Shown: positions 22,459-30,918 of the stretch, piece after piece
Numbering within the stretch: position 1 is the first letter of the stretch
How the letters are laid out: every line of letters starts with the position of its first letter
NCBI GenBank assembly: GCA_030529725.1
Contig: JAUMWI010000006.1
Location: 25,897-58,930 of the forward strand
DNA length: 33,034 nt
Origin: Eubacteriales bacterium
Lineage (GTDB): Bacteria; Bacillota; Clostridia; Oscillospirales; Oscillospiraceae
Reading direction: 5' to 3'
Program-made: the position numbers and the translations under genes
Notes under the pieces: generated by a model
What the model saw: the letters and a program-made list of their open reading frames with translations, nothing else
Databases searched by the model: none
What the model was told of the DNA's origin: nothing

Positions 22459-22477
22459 GCTGCAATTGAAGAGGAAA

Positions 22478-23836
22478 TCAGATGTCCAGAATGGGAGCAT
22501 TGGCGTTCTGGGCTGCGACAAAGGCGCTGATCAGCTCGATTGCCTCTGCGGGGGCGACCTTGACCTGCTCGCCGGACTTCATGTTCTTGACGCTTACGAT
22601 GCCGTCCCGAATTTCATCGTCACCGAGGAAGAGGACAAAGGGAACACCGAGCTTGTCCGCATAGTTCATCTTGGCCTTGAATTTCTTCGGTTCGGTATAG
22701 AGCTGGGCGCGGAGTCCTGCACCGCGAATGGCGGTGGCAAGCGCAACGGCAGCGGAAAGATCCTCCGTCATCGGCAGGATCAGTGCATCGGCCGGAGCGG
22801 TGGGGACTTCGGGATTGAGCATGCCCTGCTCACCGAGAACGTAGAACAGGCGGGTAAGACCGATGGAAATGCCCACGCCGGGGAGCTGCTTGGTGGTGTA
22901 GTACTCGGCAAGATTATCGTAGCGGCCGCCGGAGCAGACGGAGCCGATCTCGGGGTGGTCGAGCAGCGTGGTTTCATACACCGTGCCGGTGTAGTAGTCA
23001 AGACCGCGGGCGATGGTCAGGTCAACGGCAAAGTTTTCCTCGGGCACGCCGAAGCCGCCGAGATATCTGGCAACGGTGGTCAGTTCGTCGAGACCCTCAT
23101 CAAACATCGCGTTTTTGCCGCGGTACTGCTCAAGGGCGGCAAGGACCTCAGCATTGGTGCCGCGAATGGCAATAAATTTCAGCACTTCGCCGGCGTCGGC
23201 TTCGCTGATGGCATAATCATCGACAAGGATCGCACGAACCATGTCCGCGCCGATCTTTTCGATCTTATCCACCGTGCGCATGATGTCGCCCGATTTTTCG
23301 GAAAGGCCGAGGATGGCGTAGAAGCCGTTGAGGATCTTGCGGTTGTTGATGCGGATCTGGAAACGCTTGAGTCCCAGACGGGAGAAGAGGGTATAGATGA
23401 TGGCGGGGATCTCGGCATCGTTCGTGATGTCAAGGGACTCGTCACCGATCACGTCGATATCCGCCTGATAGAACTCGCGGAAGCGGCCGCGCTGCGCGCG
23501 CTCACCGCGGTACACCTTGCCGACCTGGAAACGGCGGAAGGGGAAGGAAAGCTCACTGTAATGCAGTGCAACGTACTTTGCCAGCGGAACGGTCAGGTCG
23601 AAGCGCAGACTCAGGTCGGAGTCGCCCTTGGTAAAGCGGTAGATCTGCTTTTCCGTTTCGCCGCCGCCCTTGGCAAGCAGGATCTCAGACGCCTCGATGA
23701 TGGGCGTGTCGAGTGCGGTAAAGCCGTAGAGCGCGTAGACGGAACGAATGGTCTCCATAATGCGATCCATCTGCATCTGCTGCTGCGGAAGCAGCTCCAT
23801 AAAGCCGGATAACGTACGCGGTTTGATTTTTTCCAT
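22478..23836 (-). CDS. hisS: histidyl-tRNA synthetase
   Basis: Class II synthetase of 452 aa charging tRNA-His. Seen: motif 1 region (ALDTPIIEASEILL), RFDLTVPLAKYV (78-89), motif 2 (RFQVGKVYRGERAQRGRFRE, 102-121), the histidine signature ARGLDYYTGTVYE (276-288), the second signature SGGRYDNL (302-309), motif 3 (GVGISIGLTRL) and a C-terminal anticodon-binding domain. The frame is open to 23869, but ATG 23836 follows AAAGGA and starts the conserved MEKIKPRTLSGFMELLP. It stands apart from recJ-relA-dtd, with which it is often clustered in other Clostridia, and not next to aspS here. No T-box leader was recognised upstream. Confidence 0.96.
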   Translation of the reverse strand: MEKIKPRTLSGFMELLPQQQMQMDRIMETIRSVYALYGFTALDTPIIEASEILLAKGGGETEKQIYRFTKGDSDLSLRFDLTVPLAKYVALHYSELSFPFRRFQVGKVYRGERAQRGRFREFYQADIDVIGDESLDITNDAEIPAIIYTLFSRLGLKRFQIRINNRKILNGFYAILGLSEKSGDIMRTVDKIEKIGADMVRAILVDDYAISEADAGEVLKFIAIRGTNAEVLAALEQYRGKNAMFDEGLDELTTVARYLGGFGVPEENFAVDLTIARGLDYYTGTVYETTLLDHPEIGSVCSGGRYDNLAEYYTTKQLPGVGISIGLTRLFYVLGEQGMLNPEVPTAPADALILPMTEDLSAAVALATAIRGAGLRAQLYTEPKKFKAKMNYADKLGVPFVLFLGDDEIRDGIVSVKNMKSGEQVKVAPAEAIELISAFVAAQNANAPILDI

Positions 23837-23892
23837 AGTGAACAGTCCTTTCCTGATAAGTACGAGCACATGATGCGTAAAAAGATACCCTT

Positions 23893-23920
23893 ATTCTAAC
23901 AATTTGCACCGAAAAGTCAA
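23893..23920 (-). promoter_or_regulatory. sigma-A-like promoter for hisS
   Basis: TTGACT (complement of 23915-23920), 16-bp spacer, TAGAAT (complement of 23893-23898), about 57 bp upstream of the start. Confidence 0.6.
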
Positions 23921-23946
23921 GCCGCGGCGGGCAAAAGAACAAAACA

Positions 23947-24705
<759 letters not shown>

Positions 24706-24718
24706 GGCGATCCCTCCT

Positions 24719-25384
24719 CTACTGATAGTAGTCAAGCGCCTTTTCGGCCTTGCCCATTCCGAAGTCAACGATGGCGTTGAACACAAAGTAGAATACACCG
24801 GCAACCACGAAGGGCATGAAGCTCGTCTGCGAGTTAGCGATCTGTTTGCCGATGGTGAACATCTCCTGATAAGAAACGGTAAAGGCCATGGAAGTGTCTT
24901 TAACAAGTGTGATGACCTCGTTGGTAATGCTCGGCAGAATGCGCTTGATGACCTGCGGGAGAATGATTTTCACAAAGGTCTGTGTCTTCGTGTAGCCCAG
25001 AACCTCGGCTGCCTCATACTGACCGACGGGCATCGACTCGATCCCGCCGCGGTAAATCTCTGCAAAATAGGCGGCATAGTTGATGGCAAACGCAACCACG
25101 ACCGGAATCAGCTTGTTGCGTGCGACCGATATGCTGATAAAGTCAAGCGACTTGGTGATGTAGTACGGGCCGTAGGTGACCGCCAGCAGCTGCAGCATCA
25201 GTGGTGTGCCGCGCAGAATGGAGATAAAAAAGCGGGTGATACCGGAAATCACCTTGTTTTTGCTCATTCGCGCAAACGCGACGATCATGCCCAGCGGCAC
25301 GGAAAACAGCAGTGTCAGAAAAAAGATGGCGCAGGTTCTGCCAAGACCTTCGCTCATTTTAAGTACCATGGTCCACAGTGACAT
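24719..25384 (-). CDS. polar amino acid ABC transporter permease
   Basis: Inner-membrane subunit of 221 aa of the HisM/GlnP family, with about five helices, and the EAA loop [20 protein letters not shown] (about 131-150) that docks onto the ATPase. Conserved [10 protein letters not shown] (58-67) is a family hallmark. GAGG lies 7 nt before the ATG. It is the only permease, so the channel is probably a homodimer. It lies between the substrate-binding protein (128-bp gap holding a hairpin) and the ATPase. Confidence 0.93.
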   Translation of the reverse strand: MSLWTMVLKMSEGLGRTCAIFFLTLLFSVPLGMIVAFARMSKNKVISGITRFFISILRGTPLMLQLLAVTYGPYYITKSLDFISISVARNKLIPVVVAFAINYAAYFAEIYRGGIESMPVGQYEAAEVLGYTKTQTFVKIILPQVIKRILPSITNEVITLVKDTSMAFTVSYQEMFTIGKQIANSQTSFMPFVVAGVFYFVFNAIVDFGMGKAEKALDYYQ

Positions 25385-25444
25385 AGAAGATCCTCGGTTC
25401 GTTCAGAGTCTGTATGCCGCTTGCGCGGCGGTGCACACAGCGCA

Positions 25445-25476
25445 AAACCCCGGAGGCGTTTTGCGCTTCCGGGTTT
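25445..25476 (-). other. hairpin between binding-protein and permease genes
   Basis: AAACCCGGA and TCCGGGGTTT (on the minus strand) pair with one bulged C around a 13-nt loop, then TTGCG follows. Such intercistronic hairpins commonly reduce read-through or protect mRNA so that binding protein exceeds permease; here that role is inferred. An alternative pairing GCGCAAAAC/GTTTTGCGC is also possible. Confidence 0.55.
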
Positions 25477-25512
25477 CGCAGATAAAAGGGGTACGGAGCA
25501 TGAAAACCTATA

Positions 25513-26322
25513 TCAATTCAGAAGGAGCAGGTTATTGACGATGTCGGGATACTTTTCTGCAATTTCAGCATAGGTACCGTCAGAGACCAGCTGCGCAACG
25601 GCGCCTTCGATGGCGGCGCACAGCTCGGTGTCACCGGAGCGGAAGGCAATGCCGTACTGTTCGGCACCCAACTGCTCGTTGATGATGGAGAAACCTTCGT
25701 TTTCGGCAGCGTAAGCGGCTGCAACAGGCAGATCAACAAACACGGCGTCCACGGCACCGCCGTCAAGCTCGGTGAAGCACTTGAGGAAGCTGTCGCAGGT
25801 GACGATGCTGTTAAAGGTGGCAGCGAGATCAGCAAGATCGCCATCCTCGGAGAGCAGAGCTTCGCCGGAGGTGCCGAGCTGAACGGCGACATCCTTGCCG
25901 GAGAGATCCGCAGAGGAAGCGAAGCCGCTGTCAGACTTGACAAGAAGTACCTGAGTGTTGTCATAATACGGCTCAGAGAGAACATAGCCGGCTTCCTTCA
26001 TGCTCTCGAGAATCGTCATGCCGGACCAGATGCAGTCGCACTCGCCGGCGTCAAGCTGTACGAGCTTGTCATCCCAGTTCACGCCGAACACTTCGAAGCT
26101 CCAGCCGAGCTTTTCGCAGGCGGCTTTGCAGATTTCTACATCGAAGCCGGTGTAGCTGCCGTCGTCACCGAGATAGCTGAACGGGGGATACTCGGGGTCA
26201 ATACCCATGATAAAGGTGGGAGTCTCCTCCAGACCGGCAGCGGAAGAATCGTCCTTATTGCCGCAGGCGGCAAGAGAAAGAACCAGAATCAGTGCAAGAA
26301 TCAGGGACAATGCTTTTTTCAT
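25513..26322 (-). CDS. polar amino acid ABC transporter substrate-binding lipoprotein
   Basis: Protein of 269 aa with a lipoprotein signal peptide (MKKALSLILALILVLSLAAC, lipid attached at Cys20) and a family 3 solute-binding domain (IMGIDPEYPPFSYLGDDGSY, then GFDVEICKAACEKLGW, VNWDDKLVQLDAGECDCIWSG). It captures an amino acid outside the membrane and hands it to the permease. Ligand specificity cannot be read reliably from the sequence. The frame begins 15 nt earlier, but ATG 26322 follows GGAGG by 8 nt and starts the signal peptide. It is the first gene of the operon, promoter at 26374-26402. Confidence 0.93.
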   Translation of the reverse strand: MKKALSLILALILVLSLAACGNKDDSSAAGLEETPTFIMGIDPEYPPFSYLGDDGSYTGFDVEICKAACEKLGWSFEVFGVNWDDKLVQLDAGECDCIWSGMTILESMKEAGYVLSEPYYDNTQVLLVKSDSGFASSADLSGKDVAVQLGTSGEALLSEDGDLADLAATFNSIVTCDSFLKCFTELDGGAVDAVFVDLPVAAAYAAENEGFSIINEQLGAEQYGIAFRSGDTELCAAIEGAVAQLVSDGTYAEIAEKYPDIVNNLLLLN

Positions 26323-26373
26323 CGTATTTTCCTCCAAAGATAAGGGCAGACGCCCTTTTGTGATTACTTTGCT

Positions 26374-26402
26374 ACTTTAGCATGATAATACGATAATGTA
26401 AA
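26374..26402 (-). promoter_or_regulatory. sigma-A-like promoter for the amino acid ABC operon
   Basis: TTTACA (complement of 26397-26402), 17-bp spacer, TAAAGT (complement of 26374-26379). The surroundings are very AT-rich. A small hairpin (AAGGGC with GCCCTT, about 26342-26357) lies in the leader. Confidence 0.6.
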
Positions 26403-26563
26403 GAATTAAAATAAACAAAAAAACAGCAACAAACGGCGTCGATTTTGTCAATATGCGGCAGAGAACTGGACAGTGGGATGCACTTTTGCACGCTACCGCG
26501 GTTTTACGATAGCATAATATGTGCATAAAGCACAAAAACTTAATAAAATTATGTGAGGGTTTG
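26403..26563. other. AT-rich intergenic stretch, no feature recognised
   Basis: Between the divergent ABC-operon and NhaC-gene promoters. It contains an AT-rich block (26520-26570). I see no gene here. A GCTACCGCGG string near 26490 recalled a T-box but lacks the rest of that motif. Confidence 0.5.
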
Positions 26564-26592
26564 TTGATTTTTACGATTTTATGTGATAGACT
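26564..26592 (+). promoter_or_regulatory. possible promoter for the NhaC-family gene
   Basis: TTGATT (26564-26569), 17-bp spacer, TAGACT (26587-26592). Predicted start near 26600, leaving a leader of about 185 nt. Confidence 0.5.
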
Positions 26593-26599
26593 ACACCTA

Positions 26600-26783
26600 C
26601 AATTATGGTGGAGAATAGTCAGCACGAATGGCCGGACTGTTTTCCGCATACTTGATGAACAGAAGCATTCCGGCAGGGAGAAGCACCGTTTGCCCAAGCG
26701 GTGAGCCGGAGGCGCTGTTCGCCCTTTGCCACAGCAAGTCCCCAAAAACACCTATTATTTAAGGAGAGAGAGGTATTTTCAAA
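26600..26783 (+). promoter_or_regulatory. long structured 5' leader of the NhaC-family gene
   Basis: The leader is far GC-richer than the AT-rich DNA just upstream. A two-part hairpin is clear: TCCGGC (26669-26674) pairs with GCCGGA (26705-26710), enclosing CACCG (26684-26688) with CGGTG (26699-26703). A second small hairpin GGCG/CGCC (26711-26723) follows, and GGG at about 26676-26678 could pair with CCC in the inner loop (26692-26694). No known riboswitch was recognised and no open frame is convincing. Confidence 0.45.
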
Positions 26784-28331
26784 ATGGCAAAAGAAAAGCA
26801 AGTAAGAGCTCCCAGCATGATCGAGGCATTGATCCCCATCATCGTGATGATGGGTCTGATGATCTACTGCCTGAACTTCGACGGTTTTTATGTTGATGCA
26901 CACATGCCGCTGGTCATTTCCATCGCGGTCGCCTGCATCGTCGGCTGCGTCTGCGGCCATTCCTTCTCTGACATTCTCGCCGGTATGGTGGAACGTCTGA
27001 GCGCAACTCTCGAAGCCATCCTGATCCTCTGCACGGTCGGCTTCCTGGTTTCTTCCTTCATGGCTGCCGGTACCATCCCCACGATGGTCTATTACGGTCT
27101 GCAGCTCCTGACCCCGAAGGCGTTCCTTCCCGTCGGCTGCATTATGTGCGCTGTCGTCGGTCTCGCCTGCGGCTCCTCCTGGACCGCTACCGCAACCGTC
27201 GGTCTTGCCTTCGTCGGCATCGGCGCCGGCCTCGGCATGAACCCCGCTATCACGGCCGGTATGATTATCTCCGGCGCATACGTCGGCGATAAGTTCTCCC
27301 CCCTGTCCGACACCACCAACCTCGCCGCCGGCGTTTCCAACACCGGTCTTTTCGATCACGTCACCGCCATGGTCTCCACCACCGGCCCGACCTTCCTGAT
27401 CGCTCTGGTGCTTTACACCATCCTCGGCCTGAATGTTGACTCTTCCACCTATGATCCCGCTGTTGCTCAGGAGATCTGCGATGCGTTCGCCGGCAGCTTC
27501 AACATCACTCCGCTGGTTCTCATCCCGCTGGTCGTCGTGATTCTCATGTGCATCCTGCGCGTGCCCGGCCTGGTCGGTATCGGCATCTCTGTCGCAACCG
27601 CTATCCTGTTCTCCCTGATCTTCCAGCTTGACTATGTCTGGACGGACGGCCACACCATCGGCAATGTCTTTGATCTGCTCCACTACGGTATGTACACCGT
27701 TGAGACCGGCAACGAAGTCGTTGACTCCATCATTGGCAAGGCTCACGGTATGGACGGCACGATGTGGACCATCAACCTCGTCCTTCTCGCTGTTGCTTAC
27801 GGCGGTGCTCTCGAGCGCTGCGGCTCCATCGAGCGCATCTTCGGCGGTCTGAAGCACAAGCTCAACAGCGTTGGCTCCCTGGTCATTGCTACCATGGTCA
27901 CCTCCATCTTCTGCGATGCCACCATGTGCGACCAGTTCCTCGGCATTGGTGTTCCCGCTCCTCTGTATGTTGACAAGTATGATGAGATGGGCCTCGGCCG
28001 CAACATGCTGTCCCGTACCCTCGAGGATGCCGGTACTCTTTGGTCCCCGATGTTCCCGTGGACCGGCTGCGGTGCTTATCAGATGAGCATCCTCGGCATG
28101 AGCCCGTTTGTCTACTTCCCGTTCGCATTCGTCAACCTGCTCAACCCGATCTATGCTGCCATCACCGCCTGCCTCGGCCGCAACATCTTCTGGGCTGACG
28201 GTTCCTACACCAACCTGTTCGGCAAGACCAAGGCCGGCAAGCCCGCCGGTGCTCCCGAAGAGGCTCACGCCTATGCACTCAAGCAGCTCGAAGAGCGTCG
28301 TGCTGCCGGCAAGGCTGCCAAGATTGGCTAA
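26784..28331 (+). CDS. nhaC: NhaC-family Na+/H+ antiporter-like transporter
   Basis: Membrane protein of 515 aa with 11-13 predicted helices, of the NhaC/arsenite-permease-like superfamily. Conserved stretches include LACGSSWTATATVGLAFVGI (about 129-148), ISGAYVGDKFSPLSDTTNLA (about 159-178), IFCDATMCDQFLGI and GTLWSPMFPWTGCGAY. The C-terminus is a charged cytoplasmic tail (KQLEERRAAGKAAK). NhaC members exchange Na+ for H+, and some related carriers move amino acids or organic acids, so a role in uptake of a nutrient such as histidine is possible given hutH nearby. Codons are strongly biased to C-ending forms, indicating high expression. The SD AGAGAGG is about 10 nt before ATG. Confidence 0.85.
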   Translation: MAKEKQVRAPSMIEALIPIIVMMGLMIYCLNFDGFYVDAHMPLVISIAVACIVGCVCGHSFSDILAGMVERLSATLEAILILCTVGFLVSSFMAAGTIPTMVYYGLQLLTPKAFLPVGCIMCAVVGLACGSSWTATATVGLAFVGIGAGLGMNPAITAGMIISGAYVGDKFSPLSDTTNLAAGVSNTGLFDHVTAMVSTTGPTFLIALVLYTILGLNVDSSTYDPAVAQEICDAFAGSFNITPLVLIPLVVVILMCILRVPGLVGIGISVATAILFSLIFQLDYVWTDGHTIGNVFDLLHYGMYTVETGNEVVDSIIGKAHGMDGTMWTINLVLLAVAYGGALERCGSIERIFGGLKHKLNSVGSLVIATMVTSIFCDATMCDQFLGIGVPAPLYVDKYDEMGLGRNMLSRTLEDAGTLWSPMFPWTGCGAYQMSILGMSPFVYFPFAFVNLLNPIYAAITACLGRNIFWADGSYTNLFGKTKAGKPAGAPEEAHAYALKQLEERRAAGKAAKIG

Positions 28332-28374
28332 TTGCTGATTTGATCTCTACTTTTACTTAGAAGGGAACTGCAAC

Positions 28375-28896
28375 GTGAAACAAGTGCTGCCATGGGAGTC
28401 CGTTCCGGGCCCGATCTATCATGACTGTCCGGCGAAACAGCAGGCGAAGTGGGTTCAGCCCGGCGGCTGGGTCTTTGTCGTGCTGCTGCTGATCGGCGGA
28501 TTAGTCACCAAGTTTAAGATCGCGCTTGTGTTCGCGGTTTTGTACACAATCACGCTTCTGACCAAACGCGATAACGTTGTGACAAAGCGCGGACTGGAGA
28601 TCTTCTTTGATATGCAAATCACCACCCAGTACTATTTCTGGCCGTGGGAGGAAATGTTTTCCGTCACGCATGAGGAGGATTCCCGAACGCCCGGCGTTGT
28701 GACGCTGTACTTCACGATGGGTGACCGCACGAAGAAGCTGTTCTTCCCCAAAAAGGATAAGGACGCCATCCTGGCACTTGCCAGGAAGCAGAATCCTGCG
28801 ATCCGAATTTATGATGCGGCGGACACCAAAGCCAAAGCGGAAGCAGCCCAGAAAAGAAAACAAGAAGAGAAAGCAGCGCGCAAGCGCAAAAAGTAA
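28375..28896 (+). CDS. membrane protein of unknown function with PH-like domain
   Basis: Protein of 173 aa. Two adjacent hydrophobic segments (about 30-45 and 48-64) form a hairpin anchor. A beta-rich part follows (TKRGLEIFFDMQITTQYYFWPWEEMFSVTHEED...VVTLYFTMG, quoted in pieces: TKRGLEIFFDM, YYFWPWEEMFSV, VVTLYFTMG) that resembles bacterial PH/YcxB-type domains. The last 25 residues are Lys/Arg/Ala-rich (KAKAEAAQKRKQEEKAARK). GTG start with AAGGGA 8 nt upstream. It lies 43 bp after the NhaC-family gene, same strand, with no terminator between, and is followed by a strong terminator, so the two probably share a transcript and may work together. I do not recognise a named family. Confidence 0.72.
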   Translation: MKQVLPWESVPGPIYHDCPAKQQAKWVQPGGWVFVVLLLIGGLVTKFKIALVFAVLYTITLLTKRDNVVTKRGLEIFFDMQITTQYYFWPWEEMFSVTHEEDSRTPGVVTLYFTMGDRTKKLFFPKKDKDAILALARKQNPAIRIYDAADTKAKAEAAQKRKQEEKAARKRKK

Positions 28897-28898
28897 GC

Positions 28899-28933
28899 AA
28901 AACAGCCCCCGGAATATTCCGGGGGCTGTTTTT
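28899..28933 (+). terminator. intrinsic terminator after the nhaC unit
   Basis: A very stable stem of about 14 bp (AACAGCCCCCGGA with its complement, centred on 28915) is preceded by A's and followed by T5. Confidence 0.88.
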
Positions 28934-28970
28934 CAGCTTTTCGAAGAGTCTTTTCGTCAGGCTGAGCGAG
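28934..28970. repeat. degenerate member of the dispersed hairpin family
   Basis: A stretch starting CAGCTTTTCGAAGAGTCTT and ending GCTGAGCGAG matches the repeat at 32290-32327 with about five differences and one gap. The two arms still pair partly, so it can form an imperfect hairpin directly after the nhaC-unit terminator. Confidence 0.55.
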
Positions 28971-29066
28971 ACACAAGCGACCCGAAAAAGCGATTTATTG
29001 CGATAACATGATATCAAATTATCGTCATATCGCACAAAAGAATAAAAAATGTTAAGTCGAAAAATA

Positions 29067-29094
29067 TTGATTTTATACAAATTTGTGTTATGAT
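29067..29094 (+). promoter_or_regulatory. promoter for hutH, with palindrome in the spacer
   Basis: TTGATT (29067-29072), 16-bp spacer, TATGAT (29089-29094). The spacer contains the perfect palindrome ACAAATTTGT (29077-29086), a possible operator. Predicted start near 29101. Confidence 0.6.
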
Positions 29095-29100
29095 GAACTC

Positions 29101-29301
29101 GGAGGCAGAGCGCTTCCGGCAAAGGGACGGATACGGTGGAAAACCCCATGGGCAAGGGGCAAGATTTTCACCCGTATTTCACAGCTTCTCTATGAACCTG
29201 CTGCTGATGAAAGCGGCTTCTCGGCAGTGCCTGACGGCTTTGCAGGCAGTGCCGGGAGGCCGGTCATCCAGAACTGACAAAATGAAGTGAGGTATCATAC
29301 C
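29101..29301 (+). promoter_or_regulatory. long structured 5' leader of hutH
   Basis: About 200 nt with two strong structures. One is a long hairpin in which ATACGG pairs with CCGTAT, GAAAA with TTTTC, and CCCC with GGGG (about 29132-29190). The other is a near-perfect 11-bp hairpin, CGGCAgTGCCTG (29222-29233) with CAGGCAgTGCCG (29243-29254), one G-G mismatch. No T run follows, so it is not a simple terminator. Short open frames here look accidental. No known riboswitch was recognised. Confidence 0.5.
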
Positions 29302-30870
29302 ATGATTATGAATCCGACTGCAATCAAACATATCGTCATGGACGGCCACAGCCTGAATCTTGAAAGCTTTGTCGCCGTTGCACGCTACGGTGCAACTGTC
29401 GAGCTGGCCGATTCTGCGCTCAAGGCAATGCAGAAGTCCCGCGACCTCGCGGAAAAGATCGCCGCGGAAGGCCGCGTCGCTTACGGCATTACCACCGGTT
29501 TCGGTGAATTCCAGAAGGTCGCCGTTCCCAAGGAGATGTCCAATCAGCTCTCTACCAACCTGATCCTCAGCCACTGCACCGGCGCAGGCGAGCCTTACGC
29601 TGACGAGATCGTCCGCGGCATGATGCTCCTGCGTGCCAACGCTCTTTGCGGCGGCGTTTCCGGCGTCCGTCCTCTGATGGTCCAGATGCTCGTTGACATG
29701 CTCAACAAGGGCGTTACCCCCGTCGTGCCGCAGAAGGGCTCTCTTGGCTCCTCCGGCGACCTGGCTCCTCTCGCTCACATGACGCTCCCCATGCTCGGCA
29801 AGGGCGAAGCCATGTATCAGGGCGTGAAGATGACCGGTGCGGAAGCGATGGCCAAGGCCGGCATCCAGACCGTCGACACCCTCGTTTCCAAGGAAGGTCT
29901 CGGCATGACCAACGGCACCTGCGCTATGACCTCCGTCGGCGCACTTGCCCTGTATGACACCATCTGCGCCTCTCAGCTCGCTGATGTCATCGCCTCCATG
30001 TCCATGGAAGGCCTGACCGCGCTCAAGAACGCCTTTGACCCGCGCATCCATCAGGTTCGCGGCCAGAAGGGTCAGATGCTTGTTGCTGCCAACATGCGCG
30101 AGCTGCTCCGTGGCTCCGAGATCATTGACAACTGCCAGACCGACCGCGTTCAGGACGCTTATGCCCTGCGCTGCATCCCGCAGCTGCACGGTGCCTGCCG
30201 CGATGCTCTTGAATACGTCCGCGAGAAGGTTGAGATCGAGCTCAACGCCGTCACCGATAACCCGCTGATGTTCCTCGATGACGAGGCAGTCATCTCCGGC
30301 GGTAACTTCCACGGTGAGCCGATGGCGCTTCCGTTCGACTTCCTCGGCATTGCCGCTTCCGAGCTGGCTGACGCTTCCGAGCGTCGTACCGAGCGTATGG
30401 TCAACTCCGCGCTGAGTAACGGTCTGACCCCGTTCCTGACCACTCAGCCGGGCGTCAACTCCGGCTTTATGATCGTTCAGTACGCTGCCGCCTCCATGGT
30501 CAGCGAGAACAAGGTCTATGCACACCCTGCTTCCGTGGACTCCATTCCTTCCTCTGCCAACCAGGAAGATATCGTCTCCATGGGTACCACCGCTGCCCGT
30601 AAGGCCAAGATGATCCTGCAGAACACGCAGGACGTCCTCGCTGACGAGCTGCTCACCGCGTGCCAGGCCATCGACATTCGCCGCCGCCTGAACACTCACG
30701 GCCAGGGCATCACCGAGCTGCATGAGGCTCTGTATCAGCATGTTCGTGAAAAGGTTGATTTCTATGAAGTCGACCGCGAGATCTGGCCCGACATCCGTGC
30801 GGTTGAGGGCATGATCCGTTCCGGCGAGCTTCTTGACATTGTGAAGAAGTTCATGCCCGATTTCCAGTAA
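29302..30870 (+). CDS. hutH: histidine ammonia-lyase
   Basis: Enzyme of 522 aa that deaminates L-histidine to urocanate, the first step of histidine breakdown. YGITTGFGEF (61-70), LILSHCTGAGEP (88-99, the Ser-His pair favouring histidine over Phe/Tyr), and the prosthetic-group loop KGSLGSSGDLAPLAHM (145-160) are present. The MIO cofactor forms from three residues, normally Ala-Ser-Gly; here the triplet is Ser-Ser-Gly (150-152). QDAYALRCIPQLHG and the C-terminal QEDIVSMGT are also family-typical. ATG 29302 follows GTGAGG by 9 nt; an in-frame GTG at 29287 overlaps that site. Codon use implies high expression. No hutU, hutI or formiminotransferase gene is adjacent. Confidence 0.93.
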   Translation: MIMNPTAIKHIVMDGHSLNLESFVAVARYGATVELADSALKAMQKSRDLAEKIAAEGRVAYGITTGFGEFQKVAVPKEMSNQLSTNLILSHCTGAGEPYADEIVRGMMLLRANALCGGVSGVRPLMVQMLVDMLNKGVTPVVPQKGSLGSSGDLAPLAHMTLPMLGKGEAMYQGVKMTGAEAMAKAGIQTVDTLVSKEGLGMTNGTCAMTSVGALALYDTICASQLADVIASMSMEGLTALKNAFDPRIHQVRGQKGQMLVAANMRELLRGSEIIDNCQTDRVQDAYALRCIPQLHGACRDALEYVREKVEIELNAVTDNPLMFLDDEAVISGGNFHGEPMALPFDFLGIAASELADASERRTERMVNSALSNGLTPFLTTQPGVNSGFMIVQYAAASMVSENKVYAHPASVDSIPSSANQEDIVSMGTTAARKAKMILQNTQDVLADELLTACQAIDIRRRLNTHGQGITELHEALYQHVREKVDFYEVDREIWPDIRAVEGMIRSGELLDIVKKFMPDFQ

Positions 30871-30884
30871 TTTTCCATGAAAAC

Positions 30885-30918
30885 AAGGCATGGACGTGTG
30901 TCCATGCCTTTTTTTTTC
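30885..30918 (+). terminator. intrinsic terminator of hutH
   Basis: A perfect 11-bp stem (30885-30895 with 30900-30910, loop GTGT) is followed by T8. On the minus strand it also follows tspO, with a weaker T run (TTGTTTT). Confidence 0.9.

Noticed and set aside
22439-23812. 457-codon plus-strand frame opposite hisS
   Set aside because: hisS has all class II motifs; the shadow has no ribosome site and starts within the terminator.
26480-26510. T-box-like GCTACCGCGG string
   Set aside because: No GGGTGGTACCGCG context, no specifier stem, and no synthetase or amino acid biosynthesis gene directly downstream.
26619-28268. 549-codon open frame on the minus strand opposite the NhaC-family gene
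   Set aside because: Antisense shadow produced by C-ending codon use; hydrophilic low-complexity sequence and no start signal.
29083-29290. Short ORFs of 64-66 codons in the hutH leader as possible leader peptides
   Set aside because: No ribosome sites, no run of histidine codons, and they overlap strong RNA structures.
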